Origin: Candidatus Manganitrophus sp.
GTDB lineage: Bacteria; Nitrospirota; Nitrospiria; SBBL01; Manganitrophaceae
Reading direction: 5' to 3'
Assembly (NCBI GenBank): GCA_028865235.1
Contig: CP114561.1
Coordinates: 3,492,001 to 3,556,000 of the forward strand
Length of the DNA stretch: 64,000 nt
Position numbers and translations under genes: made by a program. This document shows, one piece after another, positions 11,436-20,647 of this stretch. Under the pieces are notes generated by a model that saw only the letters and a list, made by a program, of their open reading frames with translations, was not told the DNA's origin and searched no databases. Positions within the stretch are counted from its first letter, which is position 1. Each line of letters begins with the position of its first letter.

Positions 11436-12569
11436 ATGAGAAGCTTAACGGTTCTATTTTTATTATTTTGTTCATCAGTTAGTTTCGCGGATGATTGTAT
11501 TAATGTAATTGCATTGTCAAAAGTTATTAGTACTACAGTCGAAGATAAGAGTTCTCTCGACCAACACGCAGAAAATTTCTGTAAAGAATTTAGCCAAAGT
11601 AAAAATAGTACCAAGAGTGCAAATTACAGTGCAAGCTACAAAGTTCTTTCCGCTTCTATGGGGACCAGTGGCGCAAGCGCTGAACAGATTGCAAGTAAAT
11701 ACTGTAGTGCTGCGGATTCTAAGAAATCCAGGACTGATGCATATAAGCAATATATCGAAACGATTTCCCCCAGTGCTTATGCTTCGTATGATCAATGTCA
11801 AAAAATGTTGAAACAAGATCTGAAATTTGATCTGGATGTAGCAAGCGTGTTGCCAACGGAATTTTCGCTGGGTGTTTTCTTTTCTTCACCTATTTCAGAC
11901 TCGAAAGCTAAGGTTGTTTATTCTTCGTCCGAGGACGTTACCTGCCACTGGAGAAATCAGGAAGGTGATCAAATCACACTAGCACATGGAACAAGCACGA
12001 TCTTAAAGTGTAGCAGGAATAACTCAGCCCAAAAATCATACGTAAAAATAATAAATGAAAACACTGCACAGGCTTCTATGACTATTCCGTGGCGAGCATA
12101 TAATGAATTGGGGATCGCTATTGATGTATTAAGCGAACTTGAATCGAAACACAGTCAGCTTCTGGAGCAAAATCGATCGCTTCTTTTATCTCTAAAAGAG
12201 TCAGTCGTTCCCTTCGAACTTGAAAAGTGTCCAGAAGGTTGGAAGGAATATACACCACTTTACGGGAGATTTATACGCGGGATTGATAAATCTGGAGAGA
12301 GCGATCCAGATGGGAAACGAGATCCAGGAGCGATCCAGAACGACACGATGCAAGGCCATCACCATAATATGGATAACGGCGGGGCTCCTGGAATATGGGA
12401 TAGTGCAGAGGGTGACGGTGGCCACGCCAGAGCTTCAGGTCCAAGTTATAGAAATAGACGACAATTTCGAGTTACGGGTCCAATAACCGACGGCACAAAT
12501 GATATTCCAAGGGTTTCTAAAGAAACACGCCCCAAAAATGTATCTTTGCTTTACTGCAAGATGGGTTGA
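11436..12569 (+). CDS. Secreted protein with phage tail-collar-like C-terminus
   Basis: 377 aa. The signal peptide MRSLTVLFLLFCSSVSFA is followed by a Ser-rich domain with paired Cys residues (ENFCKEF, SKYCSAA, YDQCQKM), a beta-rich segment with two more Cys (DVTCHWR, ILKCSR), and a short helical stretch (residues about 225-255). The final 110 residues look like a tail-collar/receptor-binding tip: CPEGWKEY, GRFIRGID, a His-rich loop GHHHNMDNGG and a terminal RPKNVSLLYCKMG. Such tips form trimeric, often metal-binding heads on phage fibres, but this one carries its own signal peptide. Codon use is AT-rich, unlike the flanking housekeeping genes. The cellular role is unknown; surface adhesin is a guess. 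Confidence 0.65.
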   Translation: MRSLTVLFLLFCSSVSFADDCINVIALSKVISTTVEDKSSLDQHAENFCKEFSQSKNSTKSANYSASYKVLSASMGTSGASAEQIASKYCSAADSKKSRTDAYKQYIETISPSAYASYDQCQKMLKQDLKFDLDVASVLPTEFSLGVFFSSPISDSKAKVVYSSSEDVTCHWRNQEGDQITLAHGTSTILKCSRNNSAQKSYVKIINENTAQASMTIPWRAYNELGIAIDVLSELESKHSQLLEQNRSLLLSLKESVVPFELEKCPEGWKEYTPLYGRFIRGIDKSGESDPDGKRDPGAIQNDTMQGHHHNMDNGGAPGIWDSAEGDGGHARASGPSYRNRRQFRVTGPITDGTNDIPRVSKETRPKNVSLLYCKMG

Positions 12570-12614
12570 TTAATTGGCCGAAAGGGAGGAAGCAACTCCG
12601 AGATTTTAAACCGG

Positions 12615-12998
12615 AATACGCCGTTTGTTTCATCCACGAATTATTTCCGAGTTGCCGGTAGACCAGGGCTCGCCGAACACTTCGTGGGCGATAAAGGACT
12701 TTTCGAAATCATTAAGGCGGAGATCTCCTTTGCGCGCATTCGACGCCCTACGGATAACGCCATCACAGAGCGATTTTACGCAACATCAATCGAGAGGAGA
12801 TCTAACGATCCGGACGAGCGATCGGCGCGGGAGAAGGTCGGGCGGTATGTGGGTTATTGCAACACGGATCCTCCACCAATCGCTGATGAGCTTCACCATT
12901 GATCACGTCCATTAGGTCAATAACAAGACCGCTCTGTTAGGCGAGTTGAAGCAGATGAAAAAAGAGGCAAGGCAAAGAAAGAATACTGGAGAACCGTT
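12615..12998 (+). pseudogene. C-terminal remnant of an integrase-type (rve, IS481/IS3-like) transposase
   Basis: The readable peptide RRPTDNAITERFYATS keeps the end of an rve catalytic core (the RPTDNA-x-x-ER-F block including the final catalytic Glu region). It is followed by ERSAREKVGRYVGYCNT, matching the usual ERSARE-x-x-x-RY-x-x-YNT. After a frameshift the tail continues as NNKTALLGELKQMKKEA, the family's usual basic C-terminus. The N-terminal part is absent and frames are broken, so it is inactive. The transposase N-terminal remnant at 15211 may be from the same family. Confidence 0.6.
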
Positions 12999-13685
12999 GA
13001 AAAAGTGACTCACCTAAACTCTTATTTGTCTCATTGGAAAAAACGGACACATAGAATACTCGACTTTGAAAATGTTCTGAAGTCGTCCATATCCATCCGC
13101 GAGGTGTTAGAGTGGACCTCTCTGATCTGGGATGGTCCGAACGGCGACCTATGTGCGGTAACTGCAACCGTACAGTGGCTGTCGGAGCAGGAAAACCTTA
13201 TCGCCAGGGCGCCTCTTATTGTCAATGCGGTTCGTATTCTCGAGGGTGATGTGCTGCCGAAATATACGAATGCCCGGTGGCAAACTCGATGAGGCAGGGA
13301 TTAAAGAATTCCAGGCACTGTTAACGCTTAAGGAAGTGAAGGATCGCGACTCGCCGGCAAGTCCCTTCAAACCGGCTTTGCCTGCGACTAAGGAGAGAGG
13401 GCAAGAGCGACCTTGTATCTAATGCAAGCCAATCCCTATTTTGCTGAGAATGTGATTACATACCTGGTGTTTAATCGATTAAGGAGAAACAACTCTACTC
13501 CCAGGTATTTAAGTGCTACTAAAATGATTCGTCCTCCACTTCGAGGACGCCCTCGTCTTGCGGAGATCCATGATGAATTGGATGTTTTAGACCGAACGAT
13601 TGAGGAGATGCAGTAAAAATCGGGTGAAATGTAATGACCTGGGATGAGAACACCGCTCTTTGTGGGGAACTCTTGTAAAGGCTAG
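12999..13685. other. Gene-poor stretch with degenerate ORFs
   Basis: Short open frames (for example around 13005-13292 and 13413-13616) have no recognisable family, no good ribosome sites and mutually broken frames. They may be decayed genes of the island. I do not call a gene here. Confidence 0.3.
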
Positions 13686-14162
13686 ATGACTTTTCTGCAT
13701 TTATTGGTTTGTTCAGGAATTTTAATCCTCATGAGGGTAAAAATGATTCCAGGAATTGGGAAATTGATTGGTTTTGTAACTGTTTTATATTTCATAAATG
13801 CACCTGATTCTACATTTCTAAATTCAGGAGGGAAGTTAACACGTACAGATTTTAGCAGCCCCTTACGACCTATAGTTGAGATAACGCAGATCAATGAAAA
13901 AGCAATGCCCGAGTCAGCAGCGGAAGAATCAAATGGGAGCGTCAAAGTCACAATCAAATGCAGCTGTCAGACCAAGAACAATCCATCAATGTGCAACATA
14001 AACACCGTTAAATTTCAGGAAATCATCTGGAGAAGGGACGGATTCATTAAGAATGGAGACAAGAAAGATCCAAAATTCTGGGGTGAGTATTGTAAGCTGA
14101 AACGTGACGACGGTTGTTTATGCGATGATATAAAAAACTTCAAAGGCGAGATCGAGAGGTAG
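13686..14162 (+). CDS. Hypothetical exported or membrane-anchored protein
   Basis: Up to 158 aa; ATG 13731 is an alternative start. The hydrophobic N-terminus (LLVCSGILILM, then GKLIGFVTVLYFI) could be a signal or anchor. The mature part is polar and Cys-rich near the C-terminus (IKCSCQTKNN, SMCNI, EYCKLKRDDGCLCDD), suggesting disulfides or metal binding. I recognise no family. Codon use is AT-rich, consistent with the surrounding island. Confidence 0.5.
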   Translation: MTFLHLLVCSGILILMRVKMIPGIGKLIGFVTVLYFINAPDSTFLNSGGKLTRTDFSSPLRPIVEITQINEKAMPESAAEESNGSVKVTIKCSCQTKNNPSMCNINTVKFQEIIWRRDGFIKNGDKKDPKFWGEYCKLKRDDGCLCDDIKNFKGEIER

Positions 14163-14174
14163 AGGGGTTGGAGT

Positions 14175-14195
14175 GCCGCATGAATATTTTACCCA
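14175..14195 (+). repeat. 21-bp direct repeat, copy 1
   Basis: A 21-base word beginning gccgcatgaatatttt recurs exactly at 15641-15661. The second copy lies at the end of a transposase remnant, so the word may be an IS terminus. Confidence 0.7.
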
Positions 14196-14352
14196 CAGGG
14201 GTTCGGTTAGTAACTTCGTCGCGTCAGGCTCGCAGAGCACCCGGGATTGCTGATAATTAGGCACGAAACCCATATAAAAAAACGCCAATTAATCATAAGC
14301 TCATTCGAGAATGAATTAACGGTTAGAAGCTCCGATCACAAAGGAGAATGCT

Positions 14353-14877
14353 ATGTATAAAAGAAGCATCGTAGGAATATTGGTGTTGGCTTTAGCGTTA
14401 ATATATTCTGATTTCGCCAGTGCAGAAAGTTTTGGGGTATGTAATCAAGAGATGGACAAAGTGAAGTCGAATGTCCAAGAAGACTATAAGCAATGGATCG
14501 ATTCCGTGAACGATATGCCTCAGGAGGTCCGGGACGCCTATATTAAGATCTTTACATACAATCGCGACCAAGCCTTTCTTGAGGCGGATAAAGGCAAGGA
14601 AGAGTGTTATGCGGAGTTCCGCCCATTACAGAAAATCGTTGATGGCATTGTCCTTTTCTATACTCGAGGTTTATCAAAGGTCCTGCCCGAGAAAATGACC
14701 CACATTGATGTCTCGCAGATTATGGCTGGCAAGCCCCTTGGCGGACCCAACGCAGCGGTCCCTAAATTCAGGGAACAAACGTTCAAAGCCCTTGGAATCG
14801 ACCCCAAAAGCCCTGGAACAGTTGGCACCATCATAAAGGACCCATGGAAATGTTTAACTTTCCAGAGGAAATGTTAA
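14353..14877 (+). CDS. Secreted hypothetical protein
   Basis: 174 aa with a good ribosome site (AAGGAG about 10 bases upstream) and a clear signal peptide (ILVLALALIYSDFASA). The mature part is mainly helical, with Cys in GVCNQEMD, EECYAEF, KCLTF and at the last residue, compatible with two disulfides. I recognise no family. It is one of three unfamiliar small exported proteins in the AT-rich island and stands alone, without operon partners. Confidence 0.6.
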   Translation: MYKRSIVGILVLALALIYSDFASAESFGVCNQEMDKVKSNVQEDYKQWIDSVNDMPQEVRDAYIKIFTYNRDQAFLEADKGKEECYAEFRPLQKIVDGIVLFYTRGLSKVLPEKMTHIDVSQIMAGKPLGGPNAAVPKFREQTFKALGIDPKSPGTVGTIIKDPWKCLTFQRKC

Positions 14878-15210
14878 CTCGTCTAACACGATACTCGATC
14901 CGTCCGAGTAAAGGTATCGCATTTTAGGAAGCTCGGTAGAGGTTGGCTCAGCTTACTCATTGCCGATGTACGCGGCGGATCGCAGAAGCATGATAAGCCA
15001 GTAACCCTCCACGGCATTCTGTGGTGTGCGCATCGAGGTGGCATGGGCAGACCTGCCGTGTCGGTTCCTTTCGCTTCGACCTCGTATGGAGAAAATATTC
15101 AGATGTCTGACCTGTTAAACGGTTAATCGCATTTAAAATCCATTAAATTTTCTCTTAGAGAACGGGCATACTTCCTCTTTTTAGAAAGGCCCACTCTAAA
15201 GGGAGTTTTC
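14878..15210. other. Intergenic region in island
   Basis: No convincing gene, RNA or repeat seen. It is AT-rich toward its right end. Confidence 0.3.
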
Positions 15211-15600
15211 ATGGACTGGAAGAGATTTCTGTCTTATCTCTCGGGTTCTATTAATGAAGCATTGCTCTCACATAACCAATATCTCGTGGCTGAAAACCGG
15301 ATACTGCGAGGCCAGATCAAAGGGCGGTGCTGCTATCCCAGGCAGAGCGAAAGACCCTGGCAGATATTGGAAAGCAGTTGGGGAGAAAAGCTCTAAGGAA
15401 GTGGCAAGCATTGTGAGACCGGACACCATCCTGAGATGGCATGGCACAAGAGAATCGCAGCGGGGGACATGACCGGATGGTGGGAGCTCTAGCCAATCTC
15501 GGATACAAAATCACCGGCGGAATCACCAAGGAAAGGACAATGTATTGCTGTTTCCCTCGCCTGAATTGAGCCATAAGAAAGTGGATCCCGTTGAGTGTCG
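15211..15600 (+). pseudogene. N-terminal remnant of an integrase-type transposase
   Basis: The start reads MDWKRFLSYLSGSINEALL, then ENRILRGQIKGR, the usual N-terminus of integrase-like transposases. Successive frames give ASIVRPDTILRWH, then MAQENRSGGHDRMVGALANL, in the order expected for the family but with frameshifts and a missing linker. The catalytic DDE core is absent. Confidence 0.6.
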
Positions 15601-15640
15601 AGAAAGATTGGGTGGCCTTCTAAAGTACCATTATAGAAAG

Positions 15641-15661
15641 GCCGCATGAATATTTTACCCA
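15641..15661 (+). repeat. 21-bp direct repeat, copy 2
   Basis: Exact copy of 14175-14195, placed directly after the transposase remnant. Confidence 0.7.
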
Positions 15662-16041
15662 TACGACTTGGGATTTGAGCCTACTTTTAATATTTCGATG
15701 CCCTATTTAAAAATTCCCGAATTTGAATTCCAGGTTTGCTTGGCACCGAAAGAAACTAAACAAAGGATCGTGAGCCGCTGAGGTACGGGATTGTGGGAGG
15801 GTCGCGGGTTTCAGAATTACCACAGGAGTAAATCCATAAAGGCAAAGAAGTATTACTCATCTTAAAAGGATAGAGGATTAAAACTAATCATCATCAATAT
15901 TGTCAACGAGATCAGAGGGTCGGTACTGGAGGGACCAGGCTTAATTAAGCTGCCTTCGAACTTTATATCGAGATTGGAAATAATTGTTTTTCTGTGGAAA
16001 ATATTTGAGTGAGGTCGGGGCGGACGGGCAGAAAAAGCGGG
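15662..16041. other. Intergenic region before tRNA-Gln
   Basis: No coding signal. This is the right border of the AT-rich island, ending at the 3' end of a minus-strand tRNA gene. I found no copy of the tRNA 3' end elsewhere in the island. Confidence 0.3.
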
Positions 16042-16115
16042 TGGCTGGGGGACGAGGATTCGAACCTCGGTAAACGGAGTCAGAGTCCGTTGTCCTGCCG
16101 CTAGACGATCCCCCA
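16042..16115 (-). tRNA. tRNA-Gln (anticodon CTG)
   Basis: Reading the minus strand from 16115, the acceptor TGGGGGA pairs with TCCCCCA before G73 and an encoded CCA. The D-arm contains CTAGCGGCAGGAC. The anticodon stem ACGGA/TCCGT holds the loop CTCTGAC, giving anticodon CTG. The T-arm is CGAGG-TTCGAAT-CCTCG. Length is 74 with CCA. It lies about 60 bases downstream of gltX and borders the AT-rich island, a usual integration position. Confidence 0.95.
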
Positions 16116-16173
16116 ATAGAGAAGGTTGGAAGGTAGAAAGAATTTAACGGAAAGCGCTTTTGCTGTCAAGCGA

Positions 16174-17598
16174 CTATTTTGCGGTGAATTGAGCCACCTG
16201 CCGGTCTAACCGCTTTAGTGATTTTTCTTTTCCGAGAATCATCAGCACATCAAAAATGCCCGGGCTCACCGTTTTCCCGGTGACCGCGGCGCGAACCGGC
16301 TGAGCGATCTGGGCCAGCTTCAATGCCAGTGTTTCACTGATCGATCGGAAGGCTTCTTCCAGAGGCGCGTGCTCAAACGGCGTTCCCGCCAGCCGATCGC
16401 GAACCGCCTTCAGGATTGGAAGGGCTTCCGGGGTCAGAACCTTCTGGGCTTTTTCATCGATCGTGATCTCATCCGTAAAGAAATAAACGGCCGACTCCGC
16501 CATTTCCTTTAACGTCCGAGTCCGCTCGCGCAGCGCGACGACGATCTGCTCCAATCGAGCCATATCGATCTGGCCGGCAGGGACGCCGAGCCGCTCCAGG
16601 TGTGGGAGGAGAAGCTGCGCGAGCCGCTTCGGATCGCCGGTTTTGATATAGTGGGCATTCAGCCAGATCAACTTCTCGGGATTAAAGACCGCGGCCGAAG
16701 CGCCGACCTGCTCGATCGAGAACTTTTCAATCAGCTCCGGCAGAGAGAAGATCTCCTGGTCTTTGTGGGACCAGCCGAGACGGACGAGGTAGTTGACCAT
16801 CGCCTCCGGAAGATATCCTTCTTCGCGATACTGCTGAATGGCGGTCGCGCCGTGGCGCTTCGAAAGACGCGCCTTGTCGGGGCCGAGGATCATGGAAACA
16901 TGCCCGAAGCGCGGGAGGGGATAACCGAGCGCCTGATAAAGCTGGATCTGCCGCGGGGTGTTGTTCAGATGGTCATCCCCCCGGATGACGTGGGAGATTT
17001 GCATGTCGACGTCATCGACCACCACACAGAAGTTGTAGGTCGGTGTTCCGTCCGATCGGAGAATGATCAGATCGTCCACGGTGCTTGCATCGAAAACAAC
17101 CTTCCCCTTGACCATATCGTCGATGACGATTTCCCCCTCGGAGGAAGCCTTAAACCGGATGGCGGCTTCTTTCCCCGGGATCGGGGCGGTTAGCAGGCGG
17201 CAGCGGCCGTCGTAACGGGGGACTTTTCCTTGGGCCATCGCCTCTTTTCGTCGCGCGTCCAGCTCTTCGGCGGTGCAGTAGCAGCGGTAGGCCAGACCGC
17301 GGTCGAGCAGTTCCTGGACCTTCTGTCGATAGAGATCAAACCGGTCGGTCTGCCGGATCGGATCTTTGTCCGAGCCTTCCCATTTGTCCCAATCGAGACC
17401 GAACCAGCGCATCCCGTCGATGATCGCCTCGATCGCCTCGTCGGTCGATCGAGAGCGGTCGGTATCTTCGATCCGGAGGAAGAACTTACCGCCGTGATGG
17501 CGGGCAAAGAGCCAGTTGAAAAGAGCGGTCCGGGCCCCGCCGATGTGAAGGTAGCCGGTAGGGCTGGGGGCGAAGCGGACGCGAACGTCGGACGACAT
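16174..17598 (-). CDS. gltX: Glutamyl-tRNA synthetase
   Basis: The class I synthetase charges tRNA-Glu in the cytoplasm. The HIGH-type motif is APSPTGYLHIGGART near the N-terminus and the KMSKS-type motif is ARLSKRHGAT. The CYCTAEELDARR segment lies in the mid-domain. The length of about 474 aa is normal. I place the start at the Met of MSSDVRVRFAPSP, three codons inside the longest frame. A tRNA-Gln gene lies just downstream. Bacteria lacking GlnRS mischarge tRNA-Gln with this enzyme and amidate it with GatCAB; nothing here decides which type this is. Confidence 0.95.
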   Translation of the reverse strand: MSSDVRVRFAPSPTGYLHIGGARTALFNWLFARHHGGKFFLRIEDTDRSRSTDEAIEAIIDGMRWFGLDWDKWEGSDKDPIRQTDRFDLYRQKVQELLDRGLAYRCYCTAEELDARRKEAMAQGKVPRYDGRCRLLTAPIPGKEAAIRFKASSEGEIVIDDMVKGKVVFDASTVDDLIILRSDGTPTYNFCVVVDDVDMQISHVIRGDDHLNNTPRQIQLYQALGYPLPRFGHVSMILGPDKARLSKRHGATAIQQYREEGYLPEAMVNYLVRLGWSHKDQEIFSLPELIEKFSIEQVGASAAVFNPEKLIWLNAHYIKTGDPKRLAQLLLPHLERLGVPAGQIDMARLEQIVVALRERTRTLKEMAESAVYFFTDEITIDEKAQKVLTPEALPILKAVRDRLAGTPFEHAPLEEAFRSISETLALKLAQIAQPVRAAVTGKTVSPGIFDVLMILGKEKSLKRLDRQVAQFTAK

Positions 17599-17670
17599 AT
17601 CGAGCAATCTCCTTCTACTTAAAAACGTTGCGAAATTATGGCATCTTTGAGAACGAAAGTAAAGTTGTAG

Positions 17671-17692
17671 GGGCGGATCGTTGTGTCCGCCC
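17671..17692. repeat. Intergenic inverted repeat
   Basis: A 7-bp stem (gggcgga/tccgccc) with an 8-base loop sits between the 3' end of the lipoprotein-like gene and the gltX start. It could be a terminator without a T-run or a dispersed intergenic element. Confidence 0.45.
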
Positions 17693-17719
17693 TGTCTCTC
17701 TGAAATTCTCTGCCGGTGT

Positions 17720-18300
17720 TTAAAACGGGTTCACGCTTAAAAAATCGGGGGGCGGGGTGAACCGGGCGGGGTCGGAGGGTTCGGTCCGGAGCGAATCGTA
17801 GTCGGCGACGACCGTCTCATGATCGCTGGCCGGGTAGATCGTTCGAAGGGGAAACTCGGCCGCGTCGGCGGTGGTCCATCGAAGGGAGTACCACTTTTTC
17901 CCCTTCTCTTCAAGAATAATAAAATAGAGCCGCGCTTCCCTTTCTTTGATGGTCCCCTCCTTTAATAATATCCGTTTCTCTTCCAGGGGAGTCGGGGGGG
18001 GGCAACCATCCCTCCCGGACCGCCTTCAGTATCCGCGCCGGACCGAGCTTCGCCCGAAAATAGATCCGGTCGGCGGGGAAAAGACGGAGCTCTTCCATTT
18101 CTTGGAGGTCGTAGAGGTCGATCTCCGCCGATCCCGCCGGCTCGTATCGGATCTTTGATCCGGTTTGGTGGAAGATTCCCTTGGCGGTGATCGGGGCATG
18201 GTAGGGGGAGTGAAGGGTCAATGTCAGATCGGCGACCCACACCGGCGGGGGGCCGGGGACTTCGGCGGTCAGCAAGAAAAAAAGAGGAATAAAAAAAAGA
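17720..18300 (-). CDS. Exported lipoprotein-like protein, possibly LolB/DUF4292-like (frameshifted)
   Basis: The first part reads VPGPPPVWVADLTLTLHSPY, GIFHQTGSKIRYEPAG, DLYDLQEMEELRLFPADR. After a frameshift in a long C-run (about 17994-18003) it continues with LYFIILEEKGKKWYSLRWTT and ends LSVNPF. Alternating strands and the LTLHS/IRYEP pattern suggest an outer-membrane lipoprotein-carrier-like beta fold, but no lipobox Cys is visible. The N-terminal signal region is encoded by two T-runs, so its frame and start cannot be fixed. It follows larE by only a few bases and is probably in the same transcript. Confidence 0.5.
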
Positions 18301-18308
18301 ACGATCGG

Positions 18309-19154
18309 CTATTTCTGATCATCGGCCCGGTGCAGCAGGATCACATTTCCGTTCGGCCGAGCGGTGCCTCCCGGTCGATAGCCGGCGAGATCGAGGGTGA
18401 CCCATTTGAACCCGCAGGCTTGAATCTGCGCGACCAACCCTTCCCTCCGCTCGGCATCGAGGAGGGCCGGGAATTCTTCAACCGCGATTTCGATCCGGGC
18501 TGTCTCGCCATGGTAGCGGACACGGAACTGCCGAAATCCGATCCGGCGAAGGACCTCTTCCGATTCCTCCACCTGTTTGAGACGTTCGTAGGTGATCGGC
18601 GTTCCGTGCGGAAATCGCGAGGAGAGGCAGGCGGAGGCCGGCTTGTCCCAGGTGGGGAGTCCCAGCTCCCGCGAGAGCGACCGGACCCCCTCCTTGTCCA
18701 ACCCCGCCTCGACCAAGGGACTGCGGACCCCCCGTTCCCGCGCGGCCTTGAGGCCGGGACGGATATCGGTCAGATCGTCGAGATGGGTTCCATCCACGAT
18801 GGTCCGGAGGCGTTCTCTTTCGGCGACGCCGGTCAGGAGGGTGTAGAGGTCGCCCTTACAGAGGTAGCAGCGGTTGGTATTATTCTCGGCATAGCCGGGA
18901 ATTTCGAGCTCGTCGGATTGAACGAAGATCTGGCGAATGCCGATGGCGGCAGCGACCTGCTTGGCCTCTTCCAGTTGAGACGAGGGAAAGGTTGGGGAGA
19001 TCGAGGTGACGGCGACGGCGGTCTCCGGGAGGGCGTCATGAGCAACCTTCGCAACGAGGGCGGAGTCGACCCCGCCGGAGTAGGCGACGGCAACCGATTC
19101 CATCTCGAAGAGAATTTGAAAGAGACGATCGTATGCAGGTTGCGAGTCCCTCAC
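18309..19154 (-). CDS. larE: ATP-dependent sacrificial sulfur transferase LarE
   Basis: A PP-loop ATPase (VAYSGGVDSALVAKVA) of 281 aa. It carries NRCYLCKGDLY and ASACLSSRFPHG; the latter Cys is the residue sacrificed as sulfur donor in LarE during nickel-pincer nucleotide synthesis. The C-terminal TLDLAGYRPGG is family-typical. Its GTG start overlaps the stop of the upstream M16 gene. No larB or larC is seen in this window, so partners must lie elsewhere or the protein serves another thiolation. Confidence 0.88.
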   Translation of the reverse strand: MRDSQPAYDRLFQILFEMESVAVAYSGGVDSALVAKVAHDALPETAVAVTSISPTFPSSQLEEAKQVAAAIGIRQIFVQSDELEIPGYAENNTNRCYLCKGDLYTLLTGVAERERLRTIVDGTHLDDLTDIRPGLKAARERGVRSPLVEAGLDKEGVRSLSRELGLPTWDKPASACLSSRFPHGTPITYERLKQVEESEEVLRRIGFRQFRVRYHGETARIEIAVEEFPALLDAERREGLVAQIQACGFKWVTLDLAGYRPGGTARPNGNVILLHRADDQK

Positions 19155-20647
19155 CGGGCCGCTCCCTCTTTGCTCACGGGGATGTTGATCAGCGGCGGGT
19201 CGCTTGTTCGGATTCCCCCCTCCGGTTCAGGGGCGTTTTTCATCGCCCCCGCCCCCGATTCCACCGGTGGAGGAGCGGGAGGCTCCTTCACGTTCGCTTC
19301 GCTCTGCTTTGCGACGACGACCAGCGCGTAGTGTTCCGGGTCGAGATACCTCTTGGCGACCCGCAGGATATCGTCTTGAGTGACCTTCTTGATATAGTTC
19401 GGGTACTTTTCGAAGTAGTCGAGCCCGAGTTGATAGTACTCGATGGCGGAGAGGAGCGAGGCGAGGCGCGCCGTCGTCTCCATCCGCAGCGGGAAACTTC
19501 CGATCAGGTAGGCCTTCGCTTCAGCGAGCTCCGTTTCGGTGACCGGCGCGCTCCGGATTTTCTGAATCTCCGCCAGAACCCCCTCGATCGCCTCATTGGC
19601 GCTTTTCGACCGGGTCTGCAGGCTCACGGCGAATTCGCCGGGAAACCGGTTGGCGTCGAAGAGGGAGTAAATCGAGTAGACCAGTCCTTTGTTGTCCCGG
19701 ATATCGGTCATCATCCGCGAAGAGAATCCTCCGCCGCCGAGAATGTAATTCATCACCGTAACGGCGTAATAGTCGGGATTTCCTCGCTCGATGCCGACGT
19801 GGCCGAGGACGACGCTCGCTTGCGTCAGCTCCTTGTCGATCAGCTCCATTTTCCTGGTTTGAAGGGGGACCGGCGGGCCGATCCGCGGAAAAATGATCTG
19901 CTTTCGTTCCCACTTCCCGAAATACTTTTTGGCGAGCGCCGCCGCTTCCCTTTCGGTGACGTCGCCGACGATCGAGAGGATCAGATTGTTCGGTGCGTAG
20001 TAAGTTTGATGGAAGGCGGCGATCTCTTCGCGTGTGATGAGGGGGACCGTCTCTTCCTGGCCGATCACCGGATGTTGATAGGGATGCTCGCCGAAGATGA
20101 TGCTTCGGAAGGCCCGGTCGGCGATCGTCTGGGGTTGGTCTTTTTCCGAAAGGATGCTGCCGAGGATATTTTTTCGAACCCGCTCCACCTCTTTCGGATC
20201 GAAAGCGGGGTTGATGAGGATGTCGGACAAGAGATCGAACCCGGTATCCACCTCCTTCTTGATGACCCGGAGGCTGGCGGTCATATAATCTTCGCTGGCG
20301 CTGGCTGCGAGGTTGGCCCCGATGAAATCGACCGCATCGGCGATTTGGGTTGCGCTCCGCTTCTTGGTCCCTTCATCGAGGAGCGAGGCGGTCAGGTTGG
20401 CGAGGCCGGCCTTGTCGTTCGGATCATAGAGGGAGCCGGCCCGAATCAGCGCCTCGACGCTGACGATCGGGAGGGAAGGGCGCTCCAGGATCAAAAGGGT
20501 GATCCCATTTTCCAAAACCAGCCGCTTTGGTTTGATCTCCGCGGCGGAAGCGGGGACGACCGATGTGAAAATGGAAACGAGAAAAAGAAGGAGGATCAAA
20601 CGAACAAGAGGCCCCGGAAAGAGGGCCGGTTTTCCGGAATAACTCAT
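19151..20647 (-). CDS. M16 family peptidase-like subunit lacking the zinc motif
   Basis: 498 aa with a signal peptide (LVRLILLLFLVSIFTSVVPASA) and two M16 halves. Where catalytic members have H-x-x-E-H this protein reads ANLTASLLDEGT, so it cannot bind zinc there. The second half keeps GGGGFSSRMMTDIRDNKGLVYSI, the usual partner-subunit motif. It overlaps the upstream catalytic M16 gene by four bases, so the two proteins should form a periplasmic heterodimer like the alpha/beta subunits of processing peptidases. Confidence 0.88.
   Translation of the reverse strand: MSYSGKPALFPGPLVRLILLLFLVSIFTSVVPASAAEIKPKRLVLENGITLLILERPSLPIVSVEALIRAGSLYDPNDKAGLANLTASLLDEGTKKRSATQIADAVDFIGANLAASASEDYMTASLRVIKKEVDTGFDLLSDILINPAFDPKEVERVRKNILGSILSEKDQPQTIADRAFRSIIFGEHPYQHPVIGQEETVPLITREEIAAFHQTYYAPNNLILSIVGDVTEREAAALAKKYFGKWERKQIIFPRIGPPVPLQTRKMELIDKELTQASVVLGHVGIERGNPDYYAVTVMNYILGGGGFSSRMMTDIRDNKGLVYSIYSLFDANRFPGEFAVSLQTRSKSANEAIEGVLAEIQKIRSAPVTETELAEAKAYLIGSFPLRMETTARLASLLSAIEYYQLGLDYFEKYPNYIKKVTQDDILRVAKRYLDPEHYALVVVAKQSEANVKEPPAPPPVESGAGAMKNAPEPEGGIRTSDPPLINIPVSKEGAAR

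Noticed and set aside
18165..19331. A 388-aa plus-strand open frame opposite larE
   Set aside because: larE on the minus strand has SGGVDS and all family motifs; the opposite frame is Gly/Arg-rich shadow.
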